A DNA stretch of 64,000 bases from Isosphaera sp. (GTDB lineage: Bacteria; Planctomycetota; Phycisphaerae; Phycisphaerales; UBA1924), in NCBI GenBank assembly GCA_013822085.1, contig PNJV01000006.1, positions 1 to 64,000 on the forward strand, in the 5' to 3' direction. The position numbers and the translations under genes were made by a program. Positions 11,944 through 21,191 of the stretch are shown here, in pieces (positions within the stretch are counted from its first letter, which is position 1; each line of letters begins with the position of its first letter). A model generated the notes under the pieces. That model was not told the origin of the DNA. It saw nothing but the letters and a program-made list of their open reading frames with translations, and ran no database searches.

Positions 11944-13599
11944 TCAGACGGCCTGGGCCACGCCGCCGCCGGAGAAGACCTGCTCGACCGACCTGCCCGG
12001 GACGGGCTGGTCGACGATGGGCGGGAGCTGGATCCCCCTGTCTTGCAGGAGCGCCCGCGCAGCGGTGACGCCGGACATGAGCACCATCGGCACGCCGGGG
12101 CCGGGGTTGACCGAGCCGCCGGCGAGGTAGAGGTTGGGCGCCACCAGGGACCGGTTGCGCGGCTTGAAGCCCCCGCGGAGCCTGCCATGGGAGGCCAGGC
12201 CGTAGATGGCCCCGCCCTCGGCGTTGTACATGGCGTCGATCATGCCCGGGTGCAGGTGGTGCTCGACGACGATGTGGCGTTCGATGTCGGGCATCGCTGC
12301 GGCGCCGCAGGACTTGAGCTTGTCGAGTATGACGGGGCGGTAGCGCTCCAGGAGGCCGCCGGGGCCGTCCCAGCGTTGGCCGGGGCGGAGGTAGGGCGTG
12401 TGGATGAGGGCGTAGAGCGCCTCGCAGCCGGGCGGGGCCTGGGTGGGGTCGGTGCGCGACGGCGCCGCCAGGTAGATGGTGGGGTCGCGCGCCGGGACGC
12501 CGGCGCGGTAGATGTCGTCGAACTCGGCGGCCGAGTCGCGGCTGAAGAGGAAGTTGTGATGGGCCAGGTGCTCGTAGCGGCGCGACAGGCCCAGGTACAG
12601 GACCACGCCGGAGCAGGCGGGGGTGTATCGCGCAGCGATGCGCTTGCGGCGGCGCTGGGCGCTGGGCGTTGCCAGAAGCCCCGAGAGCGTGCGCTGCACG
12701 TCGCAGTTGGAGATGACGGCGTCGCAGGGCAGCTCGGAGCCGTCGTCGAGGACGGCCGCCGAGACCCCGCCGCGCGGCCCGCGTGCGGCCAGCCCCGTCA
12801 CAGCCCGGCCGGTGACGACGCGCACGCCCAGCTGGCGTGCCAGCCGCTCCAGGGCGCGGGCGACGTTGCGCGTCCCGCCCTCGGAGCCGTCGGGGGAGAA
12901 GGCGTACCAGCAGCCGTGGTCCACCTGCGCCGAGGCGATCAGGCCCAGGATCGCCGGGGCCAGGAAGGGGCTCGAGCCGACGTACTGCAGGAAGTGCTCG
13001 ACGAGCTGGCGCAGGTGCGGCTGGGCGATCATGGCGTGGGCCGTCGACGCCAGCGTGCGGTGCATGCGCATGGCCATCACGTCGCGCAGCAGCGACGGGT
13101 CGCCCAGCGGCGAGAGCCGCATCATGTCGGCCGCCGAGCCCAGGTCCTTGTAGAAGAACACCCGCTGGGAGAGCCCGAGCATCCGGCGCGACCAGGCGAT
13201 GAAGTCCCGGTAGCCCGCGCCCGAGCCGGCGCCGGGGAACTGGGCGTCGAGGGCCGCGGCCATGGCGTCGAGGCCCTGGCGCAGGTCCAGGCGAGTGCCG
13301 TCCTCGTAGAAGCAGCGCCACTGGGGGTCCAGCCGCACCAGGTCGATGTAGTCCTCCACGCGTCGCCCGGCGCGGGTGATCAGGCCGCAGAGCACCTGCG
13401 GCAGCGTGAGGATGGTCGGGCCCATGTCGAAGGAGAACCCGCGGTCGCGCAGCAGGTTCATCTTGCCGCCCAGGTGGTCGTTGCGCTCGACGATGGTGAC
13501 CTGGCCGCGCGGGCCCAGCGCCGCGGCGGTCTCGACCGCGGCCGAGAGACCGGCCAGCCCGCCGCCGACGATCAGGACACGCGCGTGTGCCTCAGGCAT
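11944..13599 (-). CDS. CrtI/CrtN-family carotenoid desaturase/oxidase (FAD-dependent)
   Basis: RVLIVGGGLAGLSAAVETAAALG dinucleotide fold; GPTILTLPQVL; C-terminal YLAGGSVNPGPGVPMVLMSGVTAARAL. Confidence 0.88.
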   Translation of the reverse strand: MPEAHARVLIVGGGLAGLSAAVETAAALGPRGQVTIVERNDHLGGKMNLLRDRGFSFDMGPTILTLPQVLCGLITRAGRRVEDYIDLVRLDPQWRCFYEDGTRLDLRQGLDAMAAALDAQFPGAGSGAGYRDFIAWSRRMLGLSQRVFFYKDLGSAADMMRLSPLGDPSLLRDVMAMRMHRTLASTAHAMIAQPHLRQLVEHFLQYVGSSPFLAPAILGLIASAQVDHGCWYAFSPDGSEGGTRNVARALERLARQLGVRVVTGRAVTGLAARGPRGGVSAAVLDDGSELPCDAVISNCDVQRTLSGLLATPSAQRRRKRIAARYTPACSGVVLYLGLSRRYEHLAHHNFLFSRDSAAEFDDIYRAGVPARDPTIYLAAPSRTDPTQAPPGCEALYALIHTPYLRPGQRWDGPGGLLERYRPVILDKLKSCGAAAMPDIERHIVVEHHLHPGMIDAMYNAEGGAIYGLASHGRLRGGFKPRNRSLVAPNLYLAGGSVNPGPGVPMVLMSGVTAARALLQDRGIQLPPIVDQPVPGRSVEQVFSGGGVAQAV

Positions 13600-15106
13600 G
13601 CTTCACCTCGTGATCGGAGCGGCCGTGCGCGGCGCAGCGCGACGGGCCGGTCGTGGGGCCGGTCGCGTCGGCGCGGTGCGCAGGGGCGAGCGGCGGCGCC
13701 GCCGGGCCCGACCCGCCGCCGTAGAGCCACGCGGCCAGGCGGTGCATCCGCTCGACGACGCGGCGCGTGGGCACGCCGGTGGGCGTGCGCAGGCGCAAGC
13801 GCGTGCGCGAGACGTACACCGGCCTGGTCAGGGCCAGCAGGCCCTCGGGCCCGCGCGTGACGCCCCACCCGGATGCCCCAGCCCCGCCGATGCCCACGCC
13901 CGGGTGCGCCGTGGGCACCACGCAGTCGTTGATGGTGACCGAGGACGTGCCCAGCGCGCCGGCCATGGACCGAGCCCGGCGGGTGTCTCGCGTGAAGATC
14001 GCCGTCGCCAAGCGTTGGCCCGCGCGGGCGTGCAGCTCCAGGGCGTGGCCGTCGCTTGCGCAGGGCACCACGGCCAGCGCGGGGGCAAAGTGCTCCTCGG
14101 TGGCCAGCGGCGCGCCGGCGGGGCAGTCGGCCAGCACCGCCGGGCGCATGCCGTGCGGCCCGTGCGGGTCGGCGGTGGCTGGGGCAGCGGGCTCGTAGAC
14201 GCCGCACAGCGGCCGAGCGCCCAGGGCGATCGAGTCGCGCACCAGGCGGTCGGCGTGGTCGGCGGCGGCGCGGTCGATCAGCCGCAGCGGGCCGCAGCCG
14301 GCGGCCAGCGGCGCCAGCTCGGCCAGCAGCCTCTGGTACACGTCCATGTGCACAAGCGCCCGGCGCGGCGCGGTGCAGGTCTGGCCGGCGTTGAGCCGCA
14401 CAGCGGCAAAGATGCTCCGCGCAGCCGTGGCCGGGTCGGCGTCCGAGAGCACGATGGCGCTGTCGGAGCCCGAGAGCTCCAGCGTGGTGGGGATCAGGTG
14501 CTGGGCGGCCCAGGCGGCGATGTGACGCCCCACCGCCGTCGAGCCGGTAAAGACGACGTGGTCGATGCGGTCGGGCCCCGGCTGGGTGCCCGCGTCGAGC
14601 ATCGCCGGGCCGGCGCCGCGCGTCGGCTCGGTCCAGCGCAGGACGCCCGGGGGCAGGCCGCAGTCGGCCGCCAGCTGCAGCAGGGCCAGCTGCGCAGCGG
14701 GGGCACGCTCCGAGGGCTTGACGAGCACCCGGTTGCCCGCGAGCAGCGCCTGCACCAGCTGCACGCCCAGCAGGCCCAGCGGGTAGTTCCATGTCGCGAT
14801 GATCGCCACCGTGCCCAGCGGCAGCCGCTGCACGCTCTGACGCTGGCCCAGGGCCCAGACCGGCCCTCGGCCGACCGACCGCTCCCGCAGCAGCCCCGGG
14901 GCGCGCCGCCGGTGCCACGCGCACGAGGCCAGCAGCGGCAGCAGCTCCGCGGCCAAGGCCTCCCAGGGGGGCTTGCCCACGTCCTGGTGCACCAGGTCGC
15001 ACAACGGCCGCGAATGCTTCGCGATGGCCCGGCGGAACCGAGAAAGCCAGAAGAGCCGTGTAGAAAGGTCGGCCCATGTGCCAACCATGGGAGCGATCAT
15101 GTGCAT
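13592..15106 (-). CDS. aldehyde dehydrogenase family protein (probable carotenoid aldehyde dehydrogenase)
   Basis: ATWNYPLGLLGVQLVQALLAGNRVLVKPSE, FTGSTAVGRHIA, LELSGSDSAIVL, AGQTCTAPRR catalytic Cys; 8-bp overlap with downstream crtN-like gene. Confidence 0.88.
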   Translation of the reverse strand: MHMIAPMVGTWADLSTRLFWLSRFRRAIAKHSRPLCDLVHQDVGKPPWEALAAELLPLLASCAWHRRRAPGLLRERSVGRGPVWALGQRQSVQRLPLGTVAIIATWNYPLGLLGVQLVQALLAGNRVLVKPSERAPAAQLALLQLAADCGLPPGVLRWTEPTRGAGPAMLDAGTQPGPDRIDHVVFTGSTAVGRHIAAWAAQHLIPTTLELSGSDSAIVLSDADPATAARSIFAAVRLNAGQTCTAPRRALVHMDVYQRLLAELAPLAAGCGPLRLIDRAAADHADRLVRDSIALGARPLCGVYEPAAPATADPHGPHGMRPAVLADCPAGAPLATEEHFAPALAVVPCASDGHALELHARAGQRLATAIFTRDTRRARSMAGALGTSSVTINDCVVPTAHPGVGIGGAGASGWGVTRGPEGLLALTRPVYVSRTRLRLRTPTGVPTRRVVERMHRLAAWLYGGGSGPAAPPLAPAHRADATGPTTGPSRCAAHGRSDHEVKHA

Positions 15107-15115
15107 TTATGGTAG

Positions 15116-15137
15116 CATGCGCCTGCGAACGCGCATG
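15116..15137. promoter_or_regulatory. inverted repeat CATGCGC-N8-GCGCATG in the divergent aldH/crt intergenic region; candidate operator
   Basis: perfect 7-bp arms with 8-bp spacer between divergent start codons at 15106(-) and 15263(+). Confidence 0.4.
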
Positions 15138-15262
15138 TGCGCGTGGGGCGAAGACCTATTGCGTACCCGACCGCTTCACTTGCTCCCCCAGCGAACCCAT
15201 GATCGGTGCCCAAGGCTCCGGGCACCCGGCCAGCGACATAGATAGGGAGTCCCGAGGCAACC

Positions 15263-16927
15263 ATGCACGAGCAGACGGACGGGCACGAGCAGGCGAACAC
15301 GCACGAGCAGGCGAACGGGCGTTCGGTGGGGATCGTTGGTGCCGGCCCCGGGGGCCTGGCAGCGGCTGTGCTGCTGGCGGCCAGCGGCGCGCAGGTGACG
15401 GTGTACGAGTCGCGCCCGACCGTTGGCGGGCGGACCTCGCGCCTGACGCTGCACGGCCAGGGCGGGCGGGTGCACCACTTCGACCGCGGGCCGACGTTCT
15501 TCCTCATGCCGTACGTGCTGGAGGAGGTCTTCGCTGCGGCGGGCCGGCGCCTGAGCGATTACGCGACGATGACCCGCCTGGACCCGATGTACCGCCTGGT
15601 CTTTGCCCAGGCCGACGGCCCGAGCGTGACGCTGGACTGCACGCAGGACGCCGGGGTGATGGCGGCCCGGCTGGGGGCGATCGAGCCGCGCGACGGGGCG
15701 GCCTTCGAGGGGTTCCTGGAAGAGAACCGGGCCAAGCTGCGCGCCTTCGAGCCGGTGCTGCGCAAGCCGTTCGGGCGCCTGCTCGACGCGCTGGACGGGG
15801 ACCTGCTGCGGGCCGCCCCGCGGCTCAAGCCCTGGCGCTCGGTGCACGGCGACCTGTCGGTCCGCTTCCGCAGCCCGCTGGTGCGCCTGGCCCTGAGCTT
15901 CCAGAGCAAGTACCTGGGCATGAGCCCGTACGCGTGCCCGAGCCTGTTCACGATCCTGCCGCTGATCGAGTACCAGTTCGGGGTGTGGCACCCCGCGGGC
16001 GGGTGCAACGCGCTGATGGGCGCGCTGGCCGAGGTCGCCGCGGAGCTGGGCGCGCAGGTCCGCTGCGGGCACCCGGTGCGGGGGCTGGGCTTCGAGGGCG
16101 ACCGCTGCGTCGGCGTGCGCACCGACGCCGGCGAGCACCGGCACGACCAGGTGATCCTCAACGCCGACGCATCCCACGCCATGCGCACGCTGATCCCACC
16201 GGGCCTGCGCAGGCGCTGGAGCGACCGCAAGCTCGACGGCATGAAGCACTCCTGCTCGACCTACATGCTCTACCTGGGCCTGCGCCAGCGCCTGGACCTG
16301 CCCCACCACACCATCTGCATCAGCGAGCGCTACCGGGAGAACCTGGCGGACCTGGCCGAGCCCGGCCGGCTCAGCGAGCGGCCCTCGATGTACTTCTGCA
16401 ACGCCTCGGCGACGGACCCCGGGCTCTCTCCCAACGGCGGCTCCGGGGTGTACGTGCTGGTGCCGACGCCCAACTGCCGGTCGGGGATCGACTGGGACGC
16501 GGCGCGTCCGCGGCTGCGCGCAGCGGCGATGGACAAGCTCGCCGAGCTGGCCGGGCGGCGCGTCGAGGGGCTGGTGGAGGTCGAGCACGAGGCGACCCCC
16601 GACGACTGGCGCGCCCAGGGGATCCAGTTCGGGGCCACCTTCAACCTCGCCCACGGCCTGGACCAGATGCTGATGTTCCGGCCTCAGCACGAGCTGCCCG
16701 ATGTGCGCGGCGTGTGGCTGGTGGGCGGGGGGACGCACCCCGGCAGCGGCCTGCCCGTGATCTTCCTGTCGGCGCAGATCACCGCCAGGCTGGTGTGCCA
16801 GCGCCTGGGGCTGGCGTACTCGGGGGACGGCGCGCTGCGCGCCCGGGCCGTGCTGGCCGACCGCCCCGACGCCGGCCATGCGCACGGCCCCGCTCTCGGC
16901 GGGCCGCGCGCGGCCTTGGGGCACTGA
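15263..16927 (+). CDS. CrtI/CrtN-family phytoene desaturase-like oxidoreductase
   Basis: SVGIVGAGPGGLAAAVLLAASGAQVTVYE, VGGRTSRL, FDRGPTFFLMPYVLEEVF, WLVGGGTHPGSGLPVIFLSAQITARL. Confidence 0.9.
   Translation: MHEQTDGHEQANTHEQANGRSVGIVGAGPGGLAAAVLLAASGAQVTVYESRPTVGGRTSRLTLHGQGGRVHHFDRGPTFFLMPYVLEEVFAAAGRRLSDYATMTRLDPMYRLVFAQADGPSVTLDCTQDAGVMAARLGAIEPRDGAAFEGFLEENRAKLRAFEPVLRKPFGRLLDALDGDLLRAAPRLKPWRSVHGDLSVRFRSPLVRLALSFQSKYLGMSPYACPSLFTILPLIEYQFGVWHPAGGCNALMGALAEVAAELGAQVRCGHPVRGLGFEGDRCVGVRTDAGEHRHDQVILNADASHAMRTLIPPGLRRRWSDRKLDGMKHSCSTYMLYLGLRQRLDLPHHTICISERYRENLADLAEPGRLSERPSMYFCNASATDPGLSPNGGSGVYVLVPTPNCRSGIDWDAARPRLRAAAMDKLAELAGRRVEGLVEVEHEATPDDWRAQGIQFGATFNLAHGLDQMLMFRPQHELPDVRGVWLVGGGTHPGSGLPVIFLSAQITARLVCQRLGLAYSGDGALRARAVLADRPDAGHAHGPALGGPRAALGH
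15266..15319. repeat. 18-bp imperfect tandem repeat x3 encoding HEQxxxHEQANTHEQANG at the desaturase N-terminus
   Basis: direct reading. Confidence 0.8.
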
Positions 16928-16941
16928 CGCCCCGGCGCCGC

Positions 16942-17736
16942 TCAGAGGCCCGGCGTGCGCCCGCCGTCGACGGGCAGGTTGACGCCGGTGATGTACCCGG
17001 CCAGCGGCGAGCACAGGAACGCGACGGCCGAGCCGATCTCGGCGGGGTCGCCGAAGCGGCCGGCGGGGATCGAGGCGAGCATCTCGCGTTCGACCTGGTC
17101 CACGGTCTCGCCGCCGGCTGCGCGCGAGCCGATGAGCGCACGCAGGCGCGCCGTGGCGATGAAGCCGGGCAGGACGTTGTTGACGGTGACGCCGTCGGGG
17201 GCGAGCTCGGCGGCCAGGGTCTTGGCCCACTGGGCCACGGCCCCGCGCACGGCGTTGCTCACGCCCAGGCCCGGGATCGGGGCCTTGAGGCTGGTGGAGG
17301 TGATGTTGACGATGCGGCCGAAGCGTTCGCGGCGCATCCCCGGCGCCAGGCGCTGGACCAGCGCCTGGGCCGAGAGCAGGTGGGCGGCGAAGGCCGCGGC
17401 GTAGGCGGCTGGGTCGGCGGCCAGCGCGGCCCCCGGCGCGGGCCCGCCGTTGTTGTTGATCAGCACGTGGACCGGGCCGTCGCGCAGGGCGGCCTGGGCC
17501 AGCGCGTCGGCGGCGTCGGGCCCGCTCAGGTCGGCGACGACGGCGGCGTGCGCCCCGGCGCTGGGGGGCGGCAGACGGGCGACGGCGTCGGCCAGCGCCG
17601 GCCCCGAGCGCGCCGCCAGCACCACCGCCGCGCCGCGCCGCGCAAGCGCCACGGCGCAGGCCAGCCCGAGCCCCTGCGAGGCGCCGCAGACCAGGGCCCG
17701 GCGGCCCTCGAGCCATGGTTCGATCATCTCGCGCAC
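16942..17736 (-). CDS. SDR family oxidoreductase with non-canonical active site
   Basis: ALVCGASQGLGLACAVALARRGAAVVLAAR; HVLINNNGGPAPG; GYITGVNLPVDGG; SNAVR where YxxxK is expected. Confidence 0.88.
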   Translation of the reverse strand: MREMIEPWLEGRRALVCGASQGLGLACAVALARRGAAVVLAARSGPALADAVARLPPPSAGAHAAVVADLSGPDAADALAQAALRDGPVHVLINNNGGPAPGAALAADPAAYAAAFAAHLLSAQALVQRLAPGMRRERFGRIVNITSTSLKAPIPGLGVSNAVRGAVAQWAKTLAAELAPDGVTVNNVLPGFIATARLRALIGSRAAGGETVDQVEREMLASIPAGRFGDPAEIGSAVAFLCSPLAGYITGVNLPVDGGRTPGL

Positions 17737-17764
17737 TCCTGCCCTTGCCCGCGGGGGACGCGGG

Positions 17765-18820
17765 TCATTCCACGCCCGCCAGAGGGTCTATGCCCATGAG
17801 TATGTTGGCGTTCTGCACGGCCTGGGCGGCTGCGCCCTTGGCCAGGTTGTCGATCGCGGCCACCGCGACGATCCGGCCGCCGACGAGGCGCGCGTTGACG
17901 TGCACGCGGGCGGTGCGCTGGGCGTCGCGGACGGCCGGGGCCTCGTCGCGCACCACCACCAGGGGGTGGCCCGCGTACGCGCGGCGCAGGGTGTCGGTCA
18001 CGTCGGCGGTGGTCAGCCCGGCCCGGGCCGGCTCCAGGACGATCGTCTCCAGGATGCCGCGCTCGATCGGGAGCAGGTGGGGCAGGAAGAGCACACGCAC
18101 GGCCGCGGCCTGGTCCGGCGCGGCCCAGCGCAGCGACTGCTCGATCTCCGGCTGGTGCCGGTGCACCCCGATGCCGTAGGCCGAGAAGTTCTCGCCCGCC
18201 TCGGCGAGTGTCAGGTGCGGCTTGGGCTCGCGGCCGGCGCCCGAGACGCCCGAGGCGGCGTAGACGATCGGCGACGAGGGCTCGGCCAGGCCGTCGCGCA
18301 GCAGCGGGGCGATCGTCAGCGCCGCGGCCGTGGGGTAGCAGCCGGGGTTGGCGACCAGCGCCGCGCCGCTGAGGCGCTGGCCGAAGAGCTCGGGCAGGCC
18401 GTAGACCGCCCGTGCGAGGCCCGCCGGGTCGGTGTGGGCGTGGCCGTAGGCGGCGGCGTACACGGCGGGGTCCTTGAGCCGGTAGGCCGCTGAGAGGTCC
18501 ACGACCTTGACGCCGCGGCGGAGCAGCTGCGGCGCGTGCTCCATGGCGGCCTCGTGCGGCAGGCACAGGAAGGCCAAACGGCAGCGCCCAGCGATGGCGT
18601 CGTGATTGATCGGCTCGGTGTCGGGCGCAAGGCCCGCAGGGAGCCTGCCGGCCAGGCGCGGGAACTCGCGGGTCATGCGCGCCGGCTCGGCGCGGGCCGA
18701 GGCCAAGTAGGCCGGCCGCAGCCGCGGGTGCCGGCACAGGAGCTCGATCAGCTCGAGCCCCGTGTAGCCCGTCGGCCCGACGACGGCGACGGGGATCTGG
18801 CTCGGGGCGGTCTCGGGCAC
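17765..18820 (-). CDS. argC: N-acetyl-gamma-glutamyl-phosphate reductase (GTG start)
   Basis: VAVVGPTGYTGLELIELLCRHP, ANPGCYPTAAAL, HRHQPEIEQSL, FLPHLLPIERGIL. Confidence 0.95.
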   Translation of the reverse strand: MPETAPSQIPVAVVGPTGYTGLELIELLCRHPRLRPAYLASARAEPARMTREFPRLAGRLPAGLAPDTEPINHDAIAGRCRLAFLCLPHEAAMEHAPQLLRRGVKVVDLSAAYRLKDPAVYAAAYGHAHTDPAGLARAVYGLPELFGQRLSGAALVANPGCYPTAAALTIAPLLRDGLAEPSSPIVYAASGVSGAGREPKPHLTLAEAGENFSAYGIGVHRHQPEIEQSLRWAAPDQAAAVRVLFLPHLLPIERGILETIVLEPARAGLTTADVTDTLRRAYAGHPLVVVRDEAPAVRDAQRTARVHVNARLVGGRIVAVAAIDNLAKGAAAQAVQNANILMGIDPLAGVE

Positions 18821-18866
18821 GCGTGCGGCTCCTGGGAGGTCGCAGGGGCGAAGTGGGGAGGGCAAG

Positions 18867-20420
18867 CTAGGCCCTGGCGGCGCGGGGGGCGTGGGGGGTC
18901 TGGGGGGTGCGCTGGGGTGCGCGCAGGTCGCGGGCGGTGTCGGTCGCGGGCGCTTCGCGCGGGCCGGCCTCGAAGCGGACCTCGACGGCCAGGGTGTCGT
19001 CGATCGGCGGGGCCATGCGGAAGGCCGCAGCGACCTCGATGAGCCGCTCGCTCAGGGCGGGCTGGCCGGGCAGGCCCGCCAGGGCCGCGCGGATGCCCTC
19101 GAGCCCGAGCATCCGCCCCTGGGGATCGCGGGCCTCCAGGACGCCGTCGGTGTAGGCGCACAGCGTGTCGCCGGGCGCGAATCGCTCGGAGCGCTCGTCG
19201 GGGTCGAACTCGGCGTCGCTCAGGGCGCCCAGGACGTGCGCGGTCACGGGCAGGTCGACGACGTGCCCCTGGGCGGTGCGCAGCAGGGCCGGCGGGTGGC
19301 CGCCGCTGGCATAGCGGAGGCGCTGCTGGGCCGGGTCCACCCGGGCGCACACGGCGGTGACAAAGAGCGCCTGCTGGGCCAGCGTGAGGCTCACGTAGTG
19401 GTTCAGGGCCCGCAGGGCCTCGCCCGGGGCCAGGTCCTCGCGCTCGGAGAAGAGCCGCTGGACCTCGCCGTAGAGGCGGTTGACCGTCAGGGCCGCGCTG
19501 ACGCCGTGCCCGGTCACGTCCAGGACGATCAGGCTCAGGGCGCAGTCGCTGGTGCCTTTGGGGCAGGGGTGGAAGCGCGTGAAGAGGTAATCGCCGCCGA
19601 TGAGCCGCATGGGCTGGTACCGGTAATCGAAGCTGATGGCCCCGCGGCGCTCGGGCGCGGGGAAGAGCATCTCGTGGATGCGCCGCGCGGCGCTGAGCTC
19701 CTGGCGGATCGAGCCGTAACGCGCCTCGAGGATCTCCAGCTTCCAGGCGCGCAGCCGGCCCTGCTCGCGGAACACCGCGACCAGGACCCCCGGGACGCTC
19801 ACGGCGCAGACCCCGACGGCCAGCGTCACCCACACGATCGGCTCGGCCCCGCCGCTGGCCGATGAGGCGCCGTAGGCCACCGCCACGGCCGGGATCGGCA
19901 CCGCCGCGTGCCGGGCCGACCACGGCAGCATGCTCGCCGCGAGGATGTGCGTGAAGGCAAAGAAGAACGGCAGGCTGTACCACAGCGCCGCAAGGAGCAG
20001 GCCCTCGAAGATCACCAGGGCGATGCTCAGGGCGATCAGCGGGCCAAGCCGCGGCCGGCGGTGCAGGATGATCATCAGCGCCGCCCCGGCGCCGGCGTAC
20101 GAGCCGATCAGGTAGACCCACAGCCTCCAGGTGGTGTCCGCCCGCGCCCGGGGCGCGCGGCGTGGGGCCTGGGTGACGGCGGGCCCAGCGGCGTCGCCCT
20201 GCCCGACGACAGCGCCGACCGCGGGCCCCTCCCCGGCCGAGCCCGCTGGGGCACGCGCGCTAATGGACCAGAGCATCTGGAAGACAAAGAACACGCACGA
20301 GAGGGCCAGCGTGGCGATCGCAAAGTGCGTGAACCGGCGGCGCATCAGCGCGTCGGTGCGCTGCTGGATCTCGTAGGCCACCTCGCTGGTGATCGAGGCG
20401 GGACCGGTGCGGGGGCTCAT
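18867..20420 (-). CDS. membrane-anchored SpoIIE/RsbU-type PP2C serine phosphatase
   Basis: several N-terminal TM segments; ARRIHEMLFPAPERRGAISFDYRYQPMRLIGGDYLF, LIVLDVTGHGVSAAL, GDTLCAYTDGVLEARDPQGRM. Confidence 0.9.
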   Translation of the reverse strand: MSPRTGPASITSEVAYEIQQRTDALMRRRFTHFAIATLALSCVFFVFQMLWSISARAPAGSAGEGPAVGAVVGQGDAAGPAVTQAPRRAPRARADTTWRLWVYLIGSYAGAGAALMIILHRRPRLGPLIALSIALVIFEGLLLAALWYSLPFFFAFTHILAASMLPWSARHAAVPIPAVAVAYGASSASGGAEPIVWVTLAVGVCAVSVPGVLVAVFREQGRLRAWKLEILEARYGSIRQELSAARRIHEMLFPAPERRGAISFDYRYQPMRLIGGDYLFTRFHPCPKGTSDCALSLIVLDVTGHGVSAALTVNRLYGEVQRLFSEREDLAPGEALRALNHYVSLTLAQQALFVTAVCARVDPAQQRLRYASGGHPPALLRTAQGHVVDLPVTAHVLGALSDAEFDPDERSERFAPGDTLCAYTDGVLEARDPQGRMLGLEGIRAALAGLPGQPALSERLIEVAAAFRMAPPIDDTLAVEVRFEAGPREAPATDTARDLRAPQRTPQTPHAPRAARA

Positions 20421-21163
20421 CGGGCGGCCCCGTCCGTCCCCCCCGTCCCGCCCGTCCCGCCCGCGCCACCCGTCCCCTCCACTTCCCCCGAGCCGCCCGC
20501 GCCCGAGCCGCCCGCGCCACCCTGCCCGCTGCGGCTCTTGCCCGGCACCCAGAGCACGTCGGCGCGGCCGTAGTCGTTGGCGGCTCGCGCCAGCACAAAG
20601 AGCAGGTCGCTCAGCCGGTTGAGATACCGCACCGCCTCGGGGTTGGTCGCGCCCGGCTCGATGGCCACGAGCGTGACGGTCCGACGCTCGGCCCGGCGCA
20701 CGACGGTGCGCGCCACGTGCAACGCCGCGGCCAGGGCCGTCCCGCCGGGGAGCACGAACGAGCTCAGCGGGCTCAGGCGGGCGTTGAACTGGTCGATCAC
20801 CCCTTCGAGCCGCGCCCACTGCGCAGCCGTCACGCGCAGGCGGGCGCCGGGGGGCTCGTCCGACAGCCTGCCCGACTCCGGCGGCACGCACAGGTCGGCG
20901 CCCACGTCGAACAGGTCGTTCTGGCACTCGGCAACGACCGCCGCGATGCGCTCCCGGGTGATGCCGTCGCCGGGAACCCCGCCCTGATCGCCCGAGGGCC
21001 CAGCCCGGGCGGCCATGACCACGACGCCCAGAGCGGCGTTGGCCTCGTCGACGGCGCCGTAGGCCTCGACGCGCGCATCGTCCTTGCTCACGCGTCGGCC
21101 GTCGCCCAGGCCGGTGCTGCCCTCGTCGCCGGTGCGGGTGTAGATGCGGTTGAGCTTGACCAT
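20417..21163 (-). CDS. cob(I)yrinic acid a,c-diamide adenosyltransferase (PduO-type ATR) with Gly-rich C-terminal tail
   Basis: KLNRIYTRTGDEGSTGLGDGRRVSKDDARVEAYGAVDEANAALG; FVLPGG; VRYLNRLSDLLFVLARAAN. Confidence 0.92.
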   Translation of the reverse strand: MVKLNRIYTRTGDEGSTGLGDGRRVSKDDARVEAYGAVDEANAALGVVVMAARAGPSGDQGGVPGDGITRERIAAVVAECQNDLFDVGADLCVPPESGRLSDEPPGARLRVTAAQWARLEGVIDQFNARLSPLSSFVLPGGTALAAALHVARTVVRRAERRTVTLVAIEPGATNPEAVRYLNRLSDLLFVLARAANDYGRADVLWVPGKSRSGQGGAGGSGAGGSGEVEGTGGAGGTGGTGGTDGAAR

Positions 21164-21191
21164 GCCGCCTCCGTACGCTGGGACGCATCGT

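Noticed and set aside
11873-13321. Upstream extension of the lamin-tail ORF over the crtN-like gene
   Set aside because: Overlaps a strongly coding gene in a different frame; signal-peptide-like start at 11872 is preferred
15076-17799. 907-aa plus ORF overlapping the second crt gene
   Set aside because: Alternate-frame artefact; the 15263-16927 frame carries the FAD and CrtI motifs
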